Below, in pieces: positions 50,481-59,346 of a stretch of DNA of 64,000 nt. The stretch comes from an uncultured Eubacterium sp. Lineage in GTDB: Bacteria > Bacillota > Clostridia > Lachnospirales > Lachnospiraceae. Below the pieces are notes generated by a model, which saw nothing but the letters and a program-made list of their open reading frames with translations, ran no database searches and was not told the origin of the DNA. Within the stretch, counting starts at the first letter, position 1. Each line of letters opens with the position of its first letter. Made by a program: the position numbers and the translations under genes. The stretch covers positions 1-64,000 of the forward strand of contig CAJUBQ010000006.1 in assembly GCA_910584595.1 (NCBI GenBank), written 5' to 3'.

Positions 50481-51236
50481 ATGGATCACTTAACGAAGCA
50501 ATTATCCAATACCAGCCAAAGTGAAAAAGTATACTTTACAGTTATCGAATATATTCAGACGCTTGTGCAAAACGGTCATCTTAAGCTTGGGGATAAACTG
50601 CCTTCTGAAAGGCAGCTTATGGCGACGCTTGGTCTGAGCAGAAATTCTATCCGTGAAGCTTTAAGAAGTCTTGAAAATATTGGAATCATTGAAAGCCGGC
50701 ATGGACAAGGAAATTATCTTGTCAACCATGCCGGCAAAAGTCTTGGGAGTATGTTTTCTTTACTGCTTTCTATGAATGAATGCAGCTGTTTTGAAATACG
50801 CCAGCTCCGGAGAATGCTGGAAACGGATGCCTGTCTGCTCGCTGCAAAACAGGCAAAAGATACAGATATTCAGGCGCTTTCCGATATTCTATCCAAAATG
50901 GCAGACAGCTGTATGCAGGAGCGGGCACAGCTGGATAAACATTTTCATGATACGATCATTCAAATATGCGGCAATCGGCTGCTTATGCTGTTAAACGAAA
51001 CATTATCCCAATTGTTTGAAAGCTCTATTCATGAAATTTTAACAGACATATCAGCCAAAGATTGGAAAGAGCTTCTTATTTGTCATATAACCATTTACGA
51101 AAGTCTGAGAACCCGAAATTTGCCGGATTGCACAACTGCTGTTATGGCTCATTACGACTTTATTGACGTTCTGCTCAAAAAATATGAACATCAGACCTCT
51201 ATGGAAGATTCGCCGCCGCCAATAAAACAATTGTGA
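50481..51236 (+). CDS. FadR-subfamily GntR transcriptional regulator
   Basis: A ligand-responsive repressor. The 251-residue protein has the N-terminal winged helix LKLGDKLPSERQLMATLGLS near residue 35 and NSIREALRSLENIGIIESRHG near residue 56. An all-helical FCD domain follows (residues about 95-230) with ETDACLLAAKQA, DKHFHDTIIQICGN and HITIYESLRTRN, whose histidines and aspartate often bind a metal and an organic acid. Being third in the lrgAB operon with a matching FadR-type site on the promoter, it probably regulates this operon. Its 3' end overlaps the convergent MATE gene by 46 bp. Confidence 0.9.
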   Translation: MDHLTKQLSNTSQSEKVYFTVIEYIQTLVQNGHLKLGDKLPSERQLMATLGLSRNSIREALRSLENIGIIESRHGQGNYLVNHAGKSLGSMFSLLLSMNECSCFEIRQLRRMLETDACLLAAKQAKDTDIQALSDILSKMADSCMQERAQLDKHFHDTIIQICGNRLLMLLNETLSQLFESSIHEILTDISAKDWKELLICHITIYESLRTRNLPDCTTAVMAHYDFIDVLLKKYEHQTSMEDSPPPIKQL

Positions 51237-52555
51237 AACGATTTGCGGTATACAAAACAGGCGAATGCCGCAGTTACGAATTCGGTAAAGCAAAATGCGT
51301 ACCATACCCCGTCTGCCTGTACAAAGCGGCTGAATAAAAATGCCGCCGGAATAATTACAACTACATATCGTGCCAACGATATATACAAAGAAGGGGCGCC
51401 TTTTCCAAGTCCCTCCAGCACGCCGGAGCAGGTAACCGATACGGCTGAAACAATAAATCCAAAACTGATAATATGCAGCGCCGTTACGCCCATTTCGATC
51501 GTTTGCGGATTGGAAGTAAACAGTCCGATTAATTGTTTTGGCATGATCCAGGATAAGGCTGTTCCTATAAGCATTACCCCTATTGTCAGTTTTAAAGTCG
51601 TTTGGAAAATCTGTGTTACACGCTTAAATTCTCCTGCTCCATAATTATAGCCCACTAAAGGACGGATTCCCTGAATAATTCCATTTGCAGTCAGATAAAT
51701 AAATGTCTGCAGCTTATAATAAGCGCCCAGTACCAGCACATATTTTTCTGAAAAAGCAGCCAGAATGCCATTTAACGCAGAGATCAAAAGAGACGGCAGC
51801 GCCAGATTCAGCATAGCCGGAACACCGACTGCATATAGCTTTGTCGTTACTTCCTGATCTGCACAAAGGTATTTTTTTGCAATTTTTACAGGAATCGGCC
51901 GGATGATATAAAGAAGCACATATACTGCCACGGTCACGCATTGTCCGATGCCGGTTGCATATGCAGCGCCTGCAGCGCCCATAACCGGAAAAAATCCGAT
52001 TCCAAAAATCATCAGAGGGTCTAAAATAATATTTGTAAGAAATCCGCACATCATACAAAACATCGTTATCTTCATGCTGCCGACAGCCTGAAAAATTTTT
52101 TCAAAAGAAAGGCTGAGTGCAATCATCGGTGCAAATAAAAACGCCCGGTTCGAATAAATTAATGCCTGTTGAATAATCTCTTCCACCGGCGTAAATGCAC
52201 GTAAAAACATTGGCATTGCCGCAATGCATATGCCTGCCAGCGCAATCCCATGTATCAAATTTAAACACAAACCCTGTGTCGCCGCTCTGTATGCTTTTTC
52301 TTTTTGCTGTGCGCCAAGGTAAAAAGCAGTCACTGCATTAATGCCAATTCCAAATCCGATTGTTACTGCATTAATCAGATTTTGTACCGGAAACACCAAT
52401 GCAAGCGCAGTCATCGCATCTTCGCTGTACTGAGCGACAAAATAACTGTCAACAATATTGTACAGGGAATTTACTGCCATCGATAATACCATTGGCAGCG
52501 CCATCGATAATACAAGCGGCAATATTTTTCTTTCTTTCATAAATGTCTGTTCCAT
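51191..52555 (-). CDS. MATE-family exporter (second copy)
   Basis: The 454-residue protein has twelve hydrophobic segments and the MATE hallmarks VLSMALPMVLSMAVNSLYNI near residue 18 and NGIIQGIRPLVGYNYGAGEF near residue 277. It is of the NorM/DinF-like branch common in Clostridia. ATG 52555 is chosen because AAGGAGG lies 6 nt upstream; the frame extends to 52636 but its extra residues are not typical. Its last 45 bp overlap the end of the FadR-type gene on the other strand. The substrate is unknown. Confidence 0.92.
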   Translation of the reverse strand: MEQTFMKERKILPLVLSMALPMVLSMAVNSLYNIVDSYFVAQYSEDAMTALALVFPVQNLINAVTIGFGIGINAVTAFYLGAQQKEKAYRAATQGLCLNLIHGIALAGICIAAMPMFLRAFTPVEEIIQQALIYSNRAFLFAPMIALSLSFEKIFQAVGSMKITMFCMMCGFLTNIILDPLMIFGIGFFPVMGAAGAAYATGIGQCVTVAVYVLLYIIRPIPVKIAKKYLCADQEVTTKLYAVGVPAMLNLALPSLLISALNGILAAFSEKYVLVLGAYYKLQTFIYLTANGIIQGIRPLVGYNYGAGEFKRVTQIFQTTLKLTIGVMLIGTALSWIMPKQLIGLFTSNPQTIEMGVTALHIISFGFIVSAVSVTCSGVLEGLGKGAPSLYISLARYVVVIIPAAFLFSRFVQADGVWYAFCFTEFVTAAFACFVYRKSFHNCFIGGGESSIEV

Positions 52556-52577
52556 TGTGTACCTCCTTGTTTTCCTT

Positions 52578-52606
52578 GTAATATTAGAATGTTTCTTTTT
52601 GTGCAA
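52578..52606 (-). promoter_or_regulatory. Probable promoter of the second MATE gene
   Basis: On the minus strand TTGCAC (52601-52606), a 17-bp spacer and TATTAC (52578-52583). It would give a very short leader that still contains the ribosome site. Confidence 0.5.
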
Positions 52607-52810
52607 AATAAAACCACATACCTGTAATAGATACATATAAATTCTGCTTCCATGAACTTATATGTTCTGTACAGTTATGTGGCGAAAAAAGATTGCTTCT
52701 ATCATACATAAATGATGATTAAAATTCTGAAAAAATCTTGAAAAATCCACTCCCATACCCGTCGTATGCCAACGTCTGCTATGGGTTTTAGAAATCGTGA
52801 TTAGCTGCTG

Positions 52811-54556
52811 TCATCCGTTATTCTGTTTTTTTAATAATTCAAAAAATTCCTCCTGCGGCATAGGTTTTGCATAAAAATAGCCCTGTACCTGATCGCAGCC
52901 GATGCTTTTTAAAAGTTCAATCTGTTCTTTTGTCTCAACGCCTTCTGCCAAAAGACCTAAATCCAGCTTATTAACCATTCCGGCTACCTGTTCTAAAATC
53001 AGCCTCCCTTTGCCGGAAACCATCATATTTTCCATAAATTTTTTGTCCAGCTTAATGACATCAAACGGTGTTTCCAAAAGAATGTTCAGCGAAGAATAGC
53101 CGCTGCCAAAATCATCCATCAGCAAAGTAAATCCTTCTTCTTTTAACTGCAGTACTTTCATGCTGATCTGCTGCGTGTCTGCCGATTCTGTAATTTCCAG
53201 TTCCAGCATTCCTTTTGGAATCGCATATTTTTCAATGAGCCCGTCTAACACCTCGATGCATTCATTATCTAACAAGTGCACTCTGGATACGTTTACGGAT
53301 ATCGGGCACGATTGAAATCCTGCCTGCGCACATTTTTTCAAAAAACGGCAGGCTTCTTCCCATATGTAATAATCTACTTTTTTAATAAAGCCGTTTTCCT
53401 CTATAATTGGAATAAACTGATCCGGATAAATCATGCCGCGCTCTGGATTTTTCCAGCGCACTAACGCCTCTGCGCCGATGATTTCATTTTTGGCTATGCT
53501 GTATTTCGGCTGCAAATACATCATAAATTGTCGTTCTGTAATAGCCGTCTGCATATTTTCTTCGATAAACTTGCGGTTATACAAAGATTCTTTATACTGC
53601 TCTTTATAAAATGTTATATTTGTCAGTATATTTTTCTTGACAGCTTTTCTTGCCATTGCCGCCCGGTCTTCCATTTGGCGCAGCTCCATCTCCTTGTCTT
53701 CTACGACATATACGCCATAGGACATCTGCAGCTTAATGTTTTTATAATTGCTGATTTTGGAATCCAAACTATGAATCCATGAGGTCAGTTCGTTGTCTTT
53801 GTCAAATTCCATCACAACCATAAACACGTCGCTGCGCAAATTGACAAAAAATTGATGTTCCAGACAGGTTTCTCTCAATGTACGTATGACAAAGTCCAGA
53901 ATTTCATCCCCGAATTTTTCACCGTACAGATCATTGATGATTTTAAATTTGCGGATATCAAACTGAATAAACGCGATTTCCCGGGAAGTTGAAAAAATCA
54001 GCTCGCTGACCTGCCTGCGGAACGTGCGTACTCTGCCCATTCTTTTGATTACGCTTTGCATTTCATTATCCGGAATATCTGCCAGATCGATACTGCTTTC
54101 TCTGATATCCTTTAAGTAATCTGCCAGCATTTGTTCTAAAATTCCAATCGCAGCGTGCAGCGCTCTCGGACATTTTTGAAGTATCAGCCCTTCCTTGCGG
54201 ATGACAGCCATCTCTGCAGGCTTAGATACGTCTTTACCCAAAATATCCCGGCAATTCATATCACCGTTCATTTTCTGCCTGAATGCCTGAATAAAGGCAT
54301 CTGTTTTCTGATTGCCATATACTTCCAGCTCCCGATCCTGAGAATCATAAAAACCAAGCGCCATCCCAAGCACCATGAGCGATGCTGTAATACATCCGCA
54401 AATGCTTCCCTGCCGCATTCCTGCCCCAAAGCACGTACTGATTTTAAATGCAGTCTTAAGATCCAGTCCCAAATCTTCTGCAAACGCCCCAAATAATGCC
54501 TGGGAACAATGATATTGCTGATGAAGCAACTGTTCCGCTTTTTCTACATGTGTCAT
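52811..54556 (-). CDS. C_GCAxxG_C_C domain fused to degenerate GGDEF and EAL (c-di-GMP phosphodiesterase)
   Basis: The 581-residue protein begins with a cysteine-rich C_GCAxxG_C_C-type domain (residues about 1-135): HCSQALFGAF, CFGAGMRQGSICGC and MNCRDILG. The GGDEF domain (about 165-310) has RSDVF where GGDEF should be, so cyclase activity is unlikely. The EAL domain (about 325-575) keeps the catalytic set: EALVRWKNP, VNVSRVHL, LEITES, LMDDFGSGYSSL, IKLDKKF and LAEGVETKEQ. It should hydrolyse c-di-GMP. ATG 54556 is chosen, with GGGG 6 nt upstream; a GTG at 54589 is less likely. No membrane segment is present. The N-terminal domain may sense redox state or a metal; this is inference. Confidence 0.88.
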   Translation of the reverse strand: MTHVEKAEQLLHQQYHCSQALFGAFAEDLGLDLKTAFKISTCFGAGMRQGSICGCITASLMVLGMALGFYDSQDRELEVYGNQKTDAFIQAFRQKMNGDMNCRDILGKDVSKPAEMAVIRKEGLILQKCPRALHAAIGILEQMLADYLKDIRESSIDLADIPDNEMQSVIKRMGRVRTFRRQVSELIFSTSREIAFIQFDIRKFKIINDLYGEKFGDEILDFVIRTLRETCLEHQFFVNLRSDVFMVVMEFDKDNELTSWIHSLDSKISNYKNIKLQMSYGVYVVEDKEMELRQMEDRAAMARKAVKKNILTNITFYKEQYKESLYNRKFIEENMQTAITERQFMMYLQPKYSIAKNEIIGAEALVRWKNPERGMIYPDQFIPIIEENGFIKKVDYYIWEEACRFLKKCAQAGFQSCPISVNVSRVHLLDNECIEVLDGLIEKYAIPKGMLELEITESADTQQISMKVLQLKEEGFTLLMDDFGSGYSSLNILLETPFDVIKLDKKFMENMMVSGKGRLILEQVAGMVNKLDLGLLAEGVETKEQIELLKSIGCDQVQGYFYAKPMPQEEFFELLKKQNNG

Positions 54557-54746
54557 TCCATACCCCACTTTTGCTGTCTGCAAGACCACCCTTTAAAATG
54601 GCTGCGGACTCGCCGAACTATCATTCTATCAGTGCAAAAAGCCTGTATCACTATACTATCAAAAAACAGGTAAAATGTGAAGTGTTAATTATGGAATAAT
54701 TTGGAACAATTAGAAAAATATTTTGGAATATTCTTACCAAAATTAC

Positions 54747-54762
54747 TTGCGATATAGCGCAA
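54747..54762 (+). promoter_or_regulatory. Palindrome upstream of the degV gene
   Basis: TTGCG-ATATAG-CGCAA forms a short dyad near a TAATAAT -10-like sequence, about 100 bp before the DegV gene. It may be an operator. A GAGCATGTTTGAAA repeat half lies at 54791, related to the element at 29949. Confidence 0.35.
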
Positions 54763-54859
54763 AATTTGTAATAATAGTAGCAATAGTATCAGAGCATGTT
54801 TGAAAGGGCTGGGCAAATTTTTCAGGCAGAGCTTTGAAAGTAAAGGAGTATAGATCTGC

Positions 54860-55732
54860 ATGGAAAAAACAGCAGTTGTAACGGACAGTAATTCGGGAAT
54901 ATCACAGGAAAAAGCAAAAAAATACGGTGTTTTTGTATTGCCAATGCCGTTTTATATTGATGATGAGCTTTATCTGGAAGGACAGACGATTACGCATGAA
55001 GAATTTTTCAGAAAACAAAAAGATGGCAGTGTCATTTATACGTCACAGCCCAATCCCTATGATGTCACACAGCTTTGGGAAGAAGCGCTAAAGGAGTATG
55101 AGGAGCTTATTTATATTCCCATGTCAAGCGGGCTAAGCGGTTCCTGTGATACGGCAATGGCATTGTCAAAGCAATATGCAGGCAGGGTTGTTGTCGCAGA
55201 TTTGGGACGTGTTTCCGTGACCCAGAAATTAGCAGTGTTGGAAGCTCGTAAAATGGCACAGCAGGGATTTGGTGCGCTGGAGATCAGCAGCCGGCTGCAA
55301 TTTGTAAAAAATGAATGCATTATTTATTTAACAGTGGATAATTTGAAATATTTAAAACAAAGCGGAAGAATTTCTGCAAGTTCTGCTATGCTTGGAAGCG
55401 TATTGAATATTAAACCGCTGCTTTATTTACAGGGAGAGAAAGTGGAAGCAGCGGAAAAAGTGCGGGGTGATAAAGCGGTCCGCAGGAAAATGATGCAGGC
55501 GGTACAACGGGATATCACAGAGCGCTTTCACGCAGCTTCCATTGGCGAATTTTATCTTGCGGCTGCAGCCAGTATGCCGCCAGAGGATGCAAAGAAACTG
55601 AAAGAAAGCTTTGAGGATTATTTTCAAACATCCTGCAGTATGGCGTCGATCCCATTGAGTATTGCAACACATCTTGGCTATGGCGCGTATGGCCTTGCAA
55701 TTATTCGTAAAATGGAAAAAACAGACAGATGA
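54860..55732 (+). CDS. DegV-family fatty acid-binding protein
   Basis: DegV (FakB-like) proteins bind a fatty acid and present it to a kinase for use in phospholipid synthesis. The 290-residue protein has VVTDSNSGISQEKA at the N-terminus, YTSQPNPYDV near residue 55, PMSSGLSGSCDTA near 84 and LGRVSVTQKL near 112. LKYLKQSGRISASSAMLGSVLNIKPLL near 158 is another hallmark region. GTAAAGGAG precedes the start. No FakA-like kinase gene lies nearby. The ligand is unknown. Confidence 0.92.
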   Translation: MEKTAVVTDSNSGISQEKAKKYGVFVLPMPFYIDDELYLEGQTITHEEFFRKQKDGSVIYTSQPNPYDVTQLWEEALKEYEELIYIPMSSGLSGSCDTAMALSKQYAGRVVVADLGRVSVTQKLAVLEARKMAQQGFGALEISSRLQFVKNECIIYLTVDNLKYLKQSGRISASSAMLGSVLNIKPLLYLQGEKVEAAEKVRGDKAVRRKMMQAVQRDITERFHAASIGEFYLAAAASMPPEDAKKLKESFEDYFQTSCSMASIPLSIATHLGYGAYGLAIIRKMEKTDR

Positions 55733-55772
55733 ATGAAATATACTTGTTGAGACAGTAAAGAGGACTGGAATT

Positions 55773-56060
55773 ATGGAAAATAAATTTTGCTTTTTAAAGG
55801 GGATTGTAGAGTGTGATTCAGGAAGAATTCAAGACTGCAATAATAAGCGGACAGTAACTTGTCCATTAGAGGAAGAAAAATCAAGCGAGAAAGGCAAAAA
55901 AAAGGCTGTAAAAAAAGAACATAAAAAAGAGGGAAAAAAAGAGAATCAGAAAGAAAATAAAAAGCAGGCATTTTGTTATTTAAACGGCCTGGTAGATTGC
56001 AGTGCAGGACGTGTTCAGGACTGCAATATTAAACGGGTAGAAAAGTGCCCGTTAGATTAG
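55773..56060 (+). CDS. Small protein with two regular four-cysteine modules
   Basis: I do not recognise this family. The 95-residue protein consists of two homologous modules (residues 5-32 and 67-94) joined by a Lys/Glu-rich linker of about 33 residues. Each module has four cysteines at exactly eight-residue intervals: C6, C14, C22, C30 and C68, C76, C84, C92. Shared residues include G[IL]V[ED]C, SGR or AGR, QDCN, KR and CPL. There is no signal peptide or membrane segment. AGAGGACTGG lies upstream of the start, a modest ribosome site. The regular spacing suggests metal or cluster binding or a repeating turn structure. It lies 13 nt before the GH25 gene. Confidence 0.75.
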   Translation: MENKFCFLKGIVECDSGRIQDCNNKRTVTCPLEEEKSSEKGKKKAVKKEHKKEGKKENQKENKKQAFCYLNGLVDCSAGRVQDCNIKRVEKCPLD

Positions 56061-56073
56061 GAGTGGAGGAAAA

Positions 56074-58470
56074 ATGTCACAGATCATAAAAAGGTTGTTT
56101 GTGGTATCGGCAGTGTGTATGAGCCTTTCTGTCGGATTTACGCAAAAAGTTTCTGCAGCAGTCAGGACATCCATGGATGATATACAGGAAATGGAGGAAC
56201 TGTCTGGCTATGTCCGTACAGGAACAACGGCAGATCTGCCGGCTCCGGACGAGGTAACACAGGAAAAGATCACTTACAATTCGGTGACGCTTAAATGGAG
56301 CAGCGTGCAGAATGCTTATGGATATCAGGTTTCATATGCGAAAAAGGATGAGGGGGAGTATATCGTTGCAGGCACGACAAAGGCAGACGTGTTGACTTAT
56401 AAATGCAAAGGGCTTGTGACGGGAACGCAGTATGATTTTCGTATCTGCGCTCTGGACGAAAACGGAAATGCAGGAAATGAAGTCTCCATCGAGGCGCTGC
56501 CATATTTAAAGAAAACAAAGTTTACGAATGTTGCAACACCGCAAATGAAGAAAGTTTTGCTGGAATGGAAAAAGGCGTCCGGGGCGATGAACTATGAGCT
56601 GTATCGCAAGACGGCAGAGCAGGAAGCGTATGAGCTTCTTGCCGTTACAGCCGAAACCGTTTATACGGATGAGGCCGTTACAGCCGGCGAAAGCTATTCT
56701 TATCAGGTACGTGCAATTCGGGATGAGAATGGAAAGGCTGCGCAGGCCAAATTTTCAGATCCGGCGACAGTGCAGCTGTCCTCGGCAGCAATGCAGTTTG
56801 AAAGCTGTGAAGCGGTGGATTACCGTTCGGTAAAGCTGACCTGGCAGCAGGATCCGGCTGTATCCGGTTATTATATTTACCGCAGCGTGAAAGAAAACGG
56901 GACTTATCGGAAGATCAAAACGATCAACGGGAATCACCTCTTAAGCTATACGGATTCCAAAATCGTACCCGGTAAAAAATTTTTTTATAAAATATGTACA
57001 TATTCTAAGAAGGGGCAGTCAGTAGTTACCGGCGATCAGTCGCAGGCTGTACAGGCACAGACGCAGGCAGAAGGTCCGCAGCTTGTAAGCGTAAAAACAA
57101 ATATCGGAAACCGAAGCTTGTCATTGGAATGGAAAAAATCAGCAAATGTCTCCGGCTATCGGATATACCGAAGCGTTTATCCGGATAAAGGATTTGCCAG
57201 GATCAAAGATTTAGACAGCGGGACATTTGTAGGCTATGAAGACCGTTCTGTAATACCGGGCGGGACTTATTATTATCGAATTAAAGGCGTTTATGTGAAT
57301 GGGGCATATAAAGGACTGAGCAGTCCGAGCAGTTCTCTGGAAGGAAATGTCACGCCGTGTGCGCCAATTGGCCTTACGATCACACAGACCGGAGAAGATA
57401 CGCTGCAGATAAACTGGGATCTGACCATTGGAGCATCCTGCTACAATTTGTACCGTACGGATGCGCCTGATAAAGAATATAGCTGTATTGCACAAGGACT
57501 TACCGATACAGCATATGCTGACTCCGGTATGCAGGACGGCAGGACTTATTATTATCGGGTATCTGCAGTCGGTGCCGCCGGTGAAGGTATCAAATGTCAT
57601 GCAGTCAGTTACACGGTAGGCGGTATTTCGTTGAATACACGAACGCTCAAATTATGTGTGGGGGTGACCAAACCACTGAAAGCATCTGCGTTTTTGCAAG
57701 GTGAGGTGGAATGGTCGTCTGCGAATACAGACATTGCCCGGGTAGATGATGAAGGGAATGTGACAGGGATTGCATATGGAACAACAAACATAACAGCTGA
57801 GGCAGATGGGCAAAGCGCATCGGCAATTATATCTGTAACGCCGGGAAATAAAAACGGGATTGATGTATCCAGATGGCAGGAAGATATTGACTGGCGCCGT
57901 GTGAAAAACTCCGGTGTAGAGTTTGCTTTTTTGCGTATCAGTAACCATAATCTGGCGGATTATACATTTGAGACCAAGTATCAGAATGCGTTTTCCGTAG
58001 GGATGCCAATGGGAGTCTACTGTTACAGCCGGGCCAAAACAGTGGAGGAAGCGAAGGAAGAAGCGCGTATTGTGCTGGAAATTTTAAATGGACGAAAACT
58101 GGATTATCCGATTGCGTTTGATCTGGAAGATGCGGTGCATAAATCAAAAACGATGAAAAAAGAAACCTTGCATCAAATGATTGAAGCATTTAAACAGGTT
58201 GTGGAAGACGCCGGATATCAATTTGTGCTGTATAGCTATGTAACCTTTTTAAATTCTTACTTAGATCGGACAAAGCTGGACGGTATTGACCTTTGGGTAG
58301 CGCGTTATCGAAATGTTTCCTTAGGTACCGGATATCAAGGAACCGGAAATATTAAATACTGGCAGTATAACAGTGGACAATACAATGGTTCCAATTCACA
58401 GGTGGATGGGATTACAAAAGATACCGGCGAGCTGGTGTCAGTAGATGTAAATGTAGAATATGAGAATTAG
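56074..58470 (+). CDS. Secreted FN3-repeat protein with C-terminal GH25 lysozyme domain
   Basis: GH25 domains cleave the glycan strands of peptidoglycan. The 798-residue protein starts with a signal peptide (residues about 1-30, ending KVSAA). Five fibronectin type III-like domains follow (roughly 50-140, 145-235, 238-330, 333-428, 430-515). Most have a W..W/Y pattern such as SGYYIYRSV and SGYRIYRSV. A Big_2-like domain (about 516-590) has VTGIAYGTTNITAEA. The GH25 domain (594-790) has GIDVSRWQ, AFLRIS, YCYSRA and the catalytic IAFDLEDA. GGAGTGGAGG precedes the start. It is likely a cell-surface autolysin or a secreted hydrolase. No LPXTG or surface-binding motif is seen. Confidence 0.9.
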   Translation: MSQIIKRLFVVSAVCMSLSVGFTQKVSAAVRTSMDDIQEMEELSGYVRTGTTADLPAPDEVTQEKITYNSVTLKWSSVQNAYGYQVSYAKKDEGEYIVAGTTKADVLTYKCKGLVTGTQYDFRICALDENGNAGNEVSIEALPYLKKTKFTNVATPQMKKVLLEWKKASGAMNYELYRKTAEQEAYELLAVTAETVYTDEAVTAGESYSYQVRAIRDENGKAAQAKFSDPATVQLSSAAMQFESCEAVDYRSVKLTWQQDPAVSGYYIYRSVKENGTYRKIKTINGNHLLSYTDSKIVPGKKFFYKICTYSKKGQSVVTGDQSQAVQAQTQAEGPQLVSVKTNIGNRSLSLEWKKSANVSGYRIYRSVYPDKGFARIKDLDSGTFVGYEDRSVIPGGTYYYRIKGVYVNGAYKGLSSPSSSLEGNVTPCAPIGLTITQTGEDTLQINWDLTIGASCYNLYRTDAPDKEYSCIAQGLTDTAYADSGMQDGRTYYYRVSAVGAAGEGIKCHAVSYTVGGISLNTRTLKLCVGVTKPLKASAFLQGEVEWSSANTDIARVDDEGNVTGIAYGTTNITAEADGQSASAIISVTPGNKNGIDVSRWQEDIDWRRVKNSGVEFAFLRISNHNLADYTFETKYQNAFSVGMPMGVYCYSRAKTVEEAKEEARIVLEILNGRKLDYPIAFDLEDAVHKSKTMKKETLHQMIEAFKQVVEDAGYQFVLYSYVTFLNSYLDRTKLDGIDLWVARYRNVSLGTGYQGTGNIKYWQYNSGQYNGSNSQVDGITKDTGELVSVDVNVEYEN

Positions 58471-58506
58471 CTGAAATGAAATGCATTCCGGCATAGGGGA
58501 TAACAG

Positions 58507-59292
58507 ATGGAAATTGCAAAATGTGACCGGCCCATTGGAGTATTTGATTCTGGTATGGGCGGAATCAGTGTATTAAAAGAACTGTATAAAATTATGCCGC
58601 AGGAGCAGTATATTTATTTTGGAGATTCTAAAAATGCACCTTATGGAACAAGGCCGTTGGAAGAGATTCGCAGGCTGACGATTGCAAATGTGGAATTATT
58701 GCTGGAACAGGGCGCAAAAGGCATTGTGGTCGCCTGTAATACGGCTACGGCAGCAGCAGTGCGCATTTTGCGTGGAATGTATCCGGAGATTCCATTAGTC
58801 GGTATCGAACCGGCAATAAAGCCTGCAGCTTTGCAGCCGGGGCATCCTACGATACTCGTAATGGCGACGCCAATGACGATTCAGGGGGACAAGTATCGGA
58901 ATCTGATGATGCAGTACGAACAGAAGGCAGATATTATAGGGCTGCCATGCCCCGGATTGATGGAGTTTGTCGAGACAGGAAATACGGAAGGGGAAGATTT
59001 AAAAGTCTTTCTGGAAAATCTGCTGGCGCCATATTTGCGGGAAATTGATTCGATTGTGCTTGGATGTACGCATTATCCGTTTGTACGCAGGCTGATACAG
59101 GAGATTGCAGGAGAGCGGGTTCGTATTTTTGACGGCGGAAATGGTACGGCGAGAGAGATGCGCAGAAGGCTGGATGAAGCAGGGTTATTGTCTGCGCGTA
59201 CAGGCAGGGGGAGTGTGAAATTTGAAAACAGTCTGGCAACGGAGGAAGAAATTGAATTAAGCAGAACATTATTCCAAAAAAATTTGCTTTAG
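58507..59292 (+). CDS. murI: Glutamate racemase
   Basis: It converts L-glutamate to D-glutamate for peptidoglycan. The 261-residue protein has GVFDSGMGGISVLKEL near residue 12, FGDSKNAPYGTRP near 38, the first catalytic cysteine in VVACNTATAAAV near 75, and the second in VLGCTHYPFVR near 183. The start has weak ribosome-site complementarity (AGGGGATAAC). It sits between two genes for secreted FN3 proteins, close to the GH25 lysozyme gene, consistent with a wall theme. Confidence 0.95.
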   Translation: MEIAKCDRPIGVFDSGMGGISVLKELYKIMPQEQYIYFGDSKNAPYGTRPLEEIRRLTIANVELLLEQGAKGIVVACNTATAAAVRILRGMYPEIPLVGIEPAIKPAALQPGHPTILVMATPMTIQGDKYRNLMMQYEQKADIIGLPCPGLMEFVETGNTEGEDLKVFLENLLAPYLREIDSIVLGCTHYPFVRRLIQEIAGERVRIFDGGNGTAREMRRRLDEAGLLSARTGRGSVKFENSLATEEEIELSRTLFQKNLL

Positions 59293-59346
59293 TTTCGTAT
59301 TAAGTATTTATAAAAAGATATGTTGAACCAGAAAGGGATTGAAACA

